Source: DATLBY01 sp035526665 (lineage in GTDB: Bacteria > Acidobacteriota > Terriglobia > Bryobacterales > Bryobacteraceae). Taken from it: a stretch of 7,230 bases of DNA. The DNA lies in the NCBI GenBank assembly GCA_035526665.1, contig DATLBY010000444.1, forward strand, positions 1 through 7,230. The letters run 5' to 3'. Below the pieces are notes generated by a model. It saw only the letters and a list, made by a program, of their open reading frames with translations. It had not been told where the DNA came from and searched no databases. Position numbers and translations under genes: made by a program. Shown here in pieces: positions 5,979 to 7,230 of the stretch; the stretch's first letter is position 1, and every line of letters begins with the position of its first letter.

Positions 5979-7230
5979 CTACTTCACTCCGTCTGGCAGC
6001 TTAAAACTAAACAGAGAGGTCCCCGCGACCACGGCAATATATTGCTTGCCGTCCAGCAGGTAAGTGATGGCGGGAGCCGTAATTCCGCCCCTGCCCCGTG
6101 CTCCGGCCCCGGTTTGAAACTTCCAGAGCACCTTTCCGCTACGCGCATCGAAGGCGATGAAATAGCCGAATCCGTCACCCAGAAACACCAGGTCACCACC
6201 CGTCGCCAGCGCCGACCCGCTTTGCGGCTCCAACATCTTAAACTCCCAGGCTAGCTTCCCGGAGGCCGCGTCGAAGGCTCGGAAGGCTCCCCAACCCGGC
6301 TGATTGGGATCGGACTCGGTAGTGCCCGCCATCCACATATAGAACGGGGTGGGCTCCCCGAGATCTTCCACGAAAAACAGGTCGCAACTCTCCTTGGAGG
6401 GAACATATACCATGCCGGTCTGAGGGCTGAACGCCATGTGATTCCAATTTTTCCCTCCACCCAGCCCCGGACACACCGGCCTCCCTTCCTTCGTTGGCTC
6501 CATGTCCGGTTCCAGGACCGGCCGTCCATTTGCATCCAGCTTTTTAGCCCACGTCTGCTTGACGAACGGCACGCCGTAAACGAATTTTCCGTTGACACGA
6601 TCGAGCGCATACAGAAATCCATTGCGATTTGCCTGCAGCAGCAGCTTGCGCGGAACGCCATTCACCAGCACGTCGGCTAACACCGGTTCGTTCACTCCAT
6701 CCCAGTCGTGCACGTCGTGGGGAGTGAACTGGAAATACCATTTCATCTTGCCGGTGTCGGGATCCAGCGCCAGCATGGAGTTGCTGTAAAGGTTGTCTCC
6801 AGGACGCTGGCTGTCATTCATATCCGGCGCCGGGTTGCCGGTGCCCCAATACAGTAGGTTCAGTTCGGGATCATAAGATCCCGTCACCCAGGTGGACCCG
6901 CCGCCGCGCTTCCAGGCATCGTTTCCATCTGACCAGCTTTCCGAGCCCCGCTCGCCCGGACCCGCAATCGTCCAGGTGCGCCACAGCCTTTCGCCCGTCG
7001 CGATCGAATACGCGTCAATGAAGCCGCGATTGGCGAATTCCGCGCCACCGGCTCCTACAATCACCTTGTCCTTGACAATCTGGGGCGCGCCGGTCCCACT
7101 GTAGCCCTTTGTATAATCCGCGATGGTGGTGTCCCACAGCAGTTGACCGGTTCGCTTATCCAGCGCCAGCAGATGAGCGTCGATCGTCGCCAGCAGCAGC
7201 CGGTTTCCTGAAAGCGCAAACCCTCGATTC
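5979..7230 (-). CDS. PQQ-dependent alcohol/methanol dehydrogenase-type quinoprotein, C-terminal part (5' partial)
   Basis: The frame is open to the right edge, so the N-terminus is missing; 416 residues are visible (numbering from the first complete codon, 7227-7229), against roughly 550-700 for the family. The GTG at 7062-7064 is internal: the 55 codons before it continue typical propeller sequence (DAHLLALDKRTGQLLWD). Repeated D-x-x-T/S-G-x-x-x-W blades identify the eight-bladed quinoprotein propeller: ALDKRTGQLLW, DAYSIATGERLW, ALDPDTGKMKW, AFDAASGKLAW, AFDARSGKVLW. By comparison with XoxF/MxaF, likely metal and active-site residues are Glu64 (AEFANRG), Asn132 (GTGNPAP), Asp175 in HDWDG (catalytic base) and Arg202 (NRNG). 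Asp177 adds the second Asp seen in lanthanide-dependent enzymes. The protein ends at LFSFKLPDGVK with no C-terminal haem motif, so it is not a fused quinohaemoprotein. It likely oxidises an alcohol in the periplasm and passes electrons to a separate cytochrome. The amidohydrolase lies 160 bp downstream on the same strand. Confidence 0.93.
   Translation of the reverse strand, partial: NRGFALSGNRLLLATIDAHLLALDKRTGQLLWDTTIADYTKGYSGTGAPQIVKDKVIVGAGGAEFANRGFIDAYSIATGERLWRTWTIAGPGERGSESWSDGNDAWKRGGGSTWVTGSYDPELNLLYWGTGNPAPDMNDSQRPGDNLYSNSMLALDPDTGKMKWYFQFTPHDVHDWDGVNEPVLADVLVNGVPRKLLLQANRNGFLYALDRVNGKFVYGVPFVKQTWAKKLDANGRPVLEPDMEPTKEGRPVCPGLGGGKNWNHMAFSPQTGMVYVPSKESCDLFFVEDLGEPTPFYMWMAGTTESDPNQPGWGAFRAFDAASGKLAWEFKMLEPQSGSALATGGDLVFLGDGFGYFIAFDARSGKVLWKFQTGAGARGRGGITAPAITYLLDGKQYIAVVAGTSLFSFKLPDGVK

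Noticed and set aside
5724..6254. 176-codon + strand open frame across the gap between the amidohydrolase and PQQ dehydrogenase
   Set aside because: Both ends run antisense through well-supported genes, and the product is Arg/Ser/Pro-rich low-information sequence without motifs.
7062..7064. GTG as the start codon of the PQQ dehydrogenase
   Set aside because: The frame continues to the window edge with family-typical propeller blades, so this is an internal valine.

Overview
The window looks like a chromosomal segment of a soil bacterium of the Acidobacteriota (Bryobacterales / 'Candidatus Solibacter'-like). This is an inference from gene content: a Tat-exported amidohydrolase, a PVC/Acidobacteria-type lipoprotein joining a dehydrogenase-like propeller to HEAT-like repeats and a monohaem domain, a PQQ-dependent alcohol dehydrogenase, and GC-rich coding sequence. 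Planctomycetota or Verrucomicrobiota cannot be excluded from sequence alone. I see no rRNA, tRNA, insertion sequence, CRISPR array or phage gene.

Layout. Left half, + strand: a secreted protein of unrecognised family whose 5' end lies outside the window (2-1882). It is followed after 35 bp by a 995-residue lipoprotein (1918-4905). The two may be co-transcribed. The lipoprotein converges with a minus-strand Tat-exported amidohydrolase (4925-5818), with only 19 bp between the stop codons. A perfect 8-bp GC hairpin overlaps the lipoprotein stop and this gap. Next is a 160-bp gap that may hold a 52-codon + strand ORF starting inside the amidohydrolase start region. The right edge carries the C-terminal part of a minus-strand PQQ-dependent dehydrogenase (5979 to beyond 7230), cut off by the window.

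Common theme. All four long genes appear to encode exported or cell-envelope proteins: Sec signal, lipobox, Tat signal, and a family that is normally periplasmic. Two are redox proteins, one with a c-type haem and one with PQQ. One is a metal-dependent hydrolase or decarboxylase, and one has a helical-barrel plus beta-sandwich look often seen in polysaccharide-degrading enzymes. The set fits periplasmic breakdown and oxidation of plant- or microbe-derived organic matter, but no single pathway is proven.

The most notable signal is in the PQQ dehydrogenase. Its predicted catalytic Asp is followed two residues later by another Asp (D-W-D), the arrangement that marks lanthanide-dependent enzymes of the XoxF/ExaF/PedH kind. 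I do not see a clear novel multi-gene system; the least explained items are the first gene and the small ORF.
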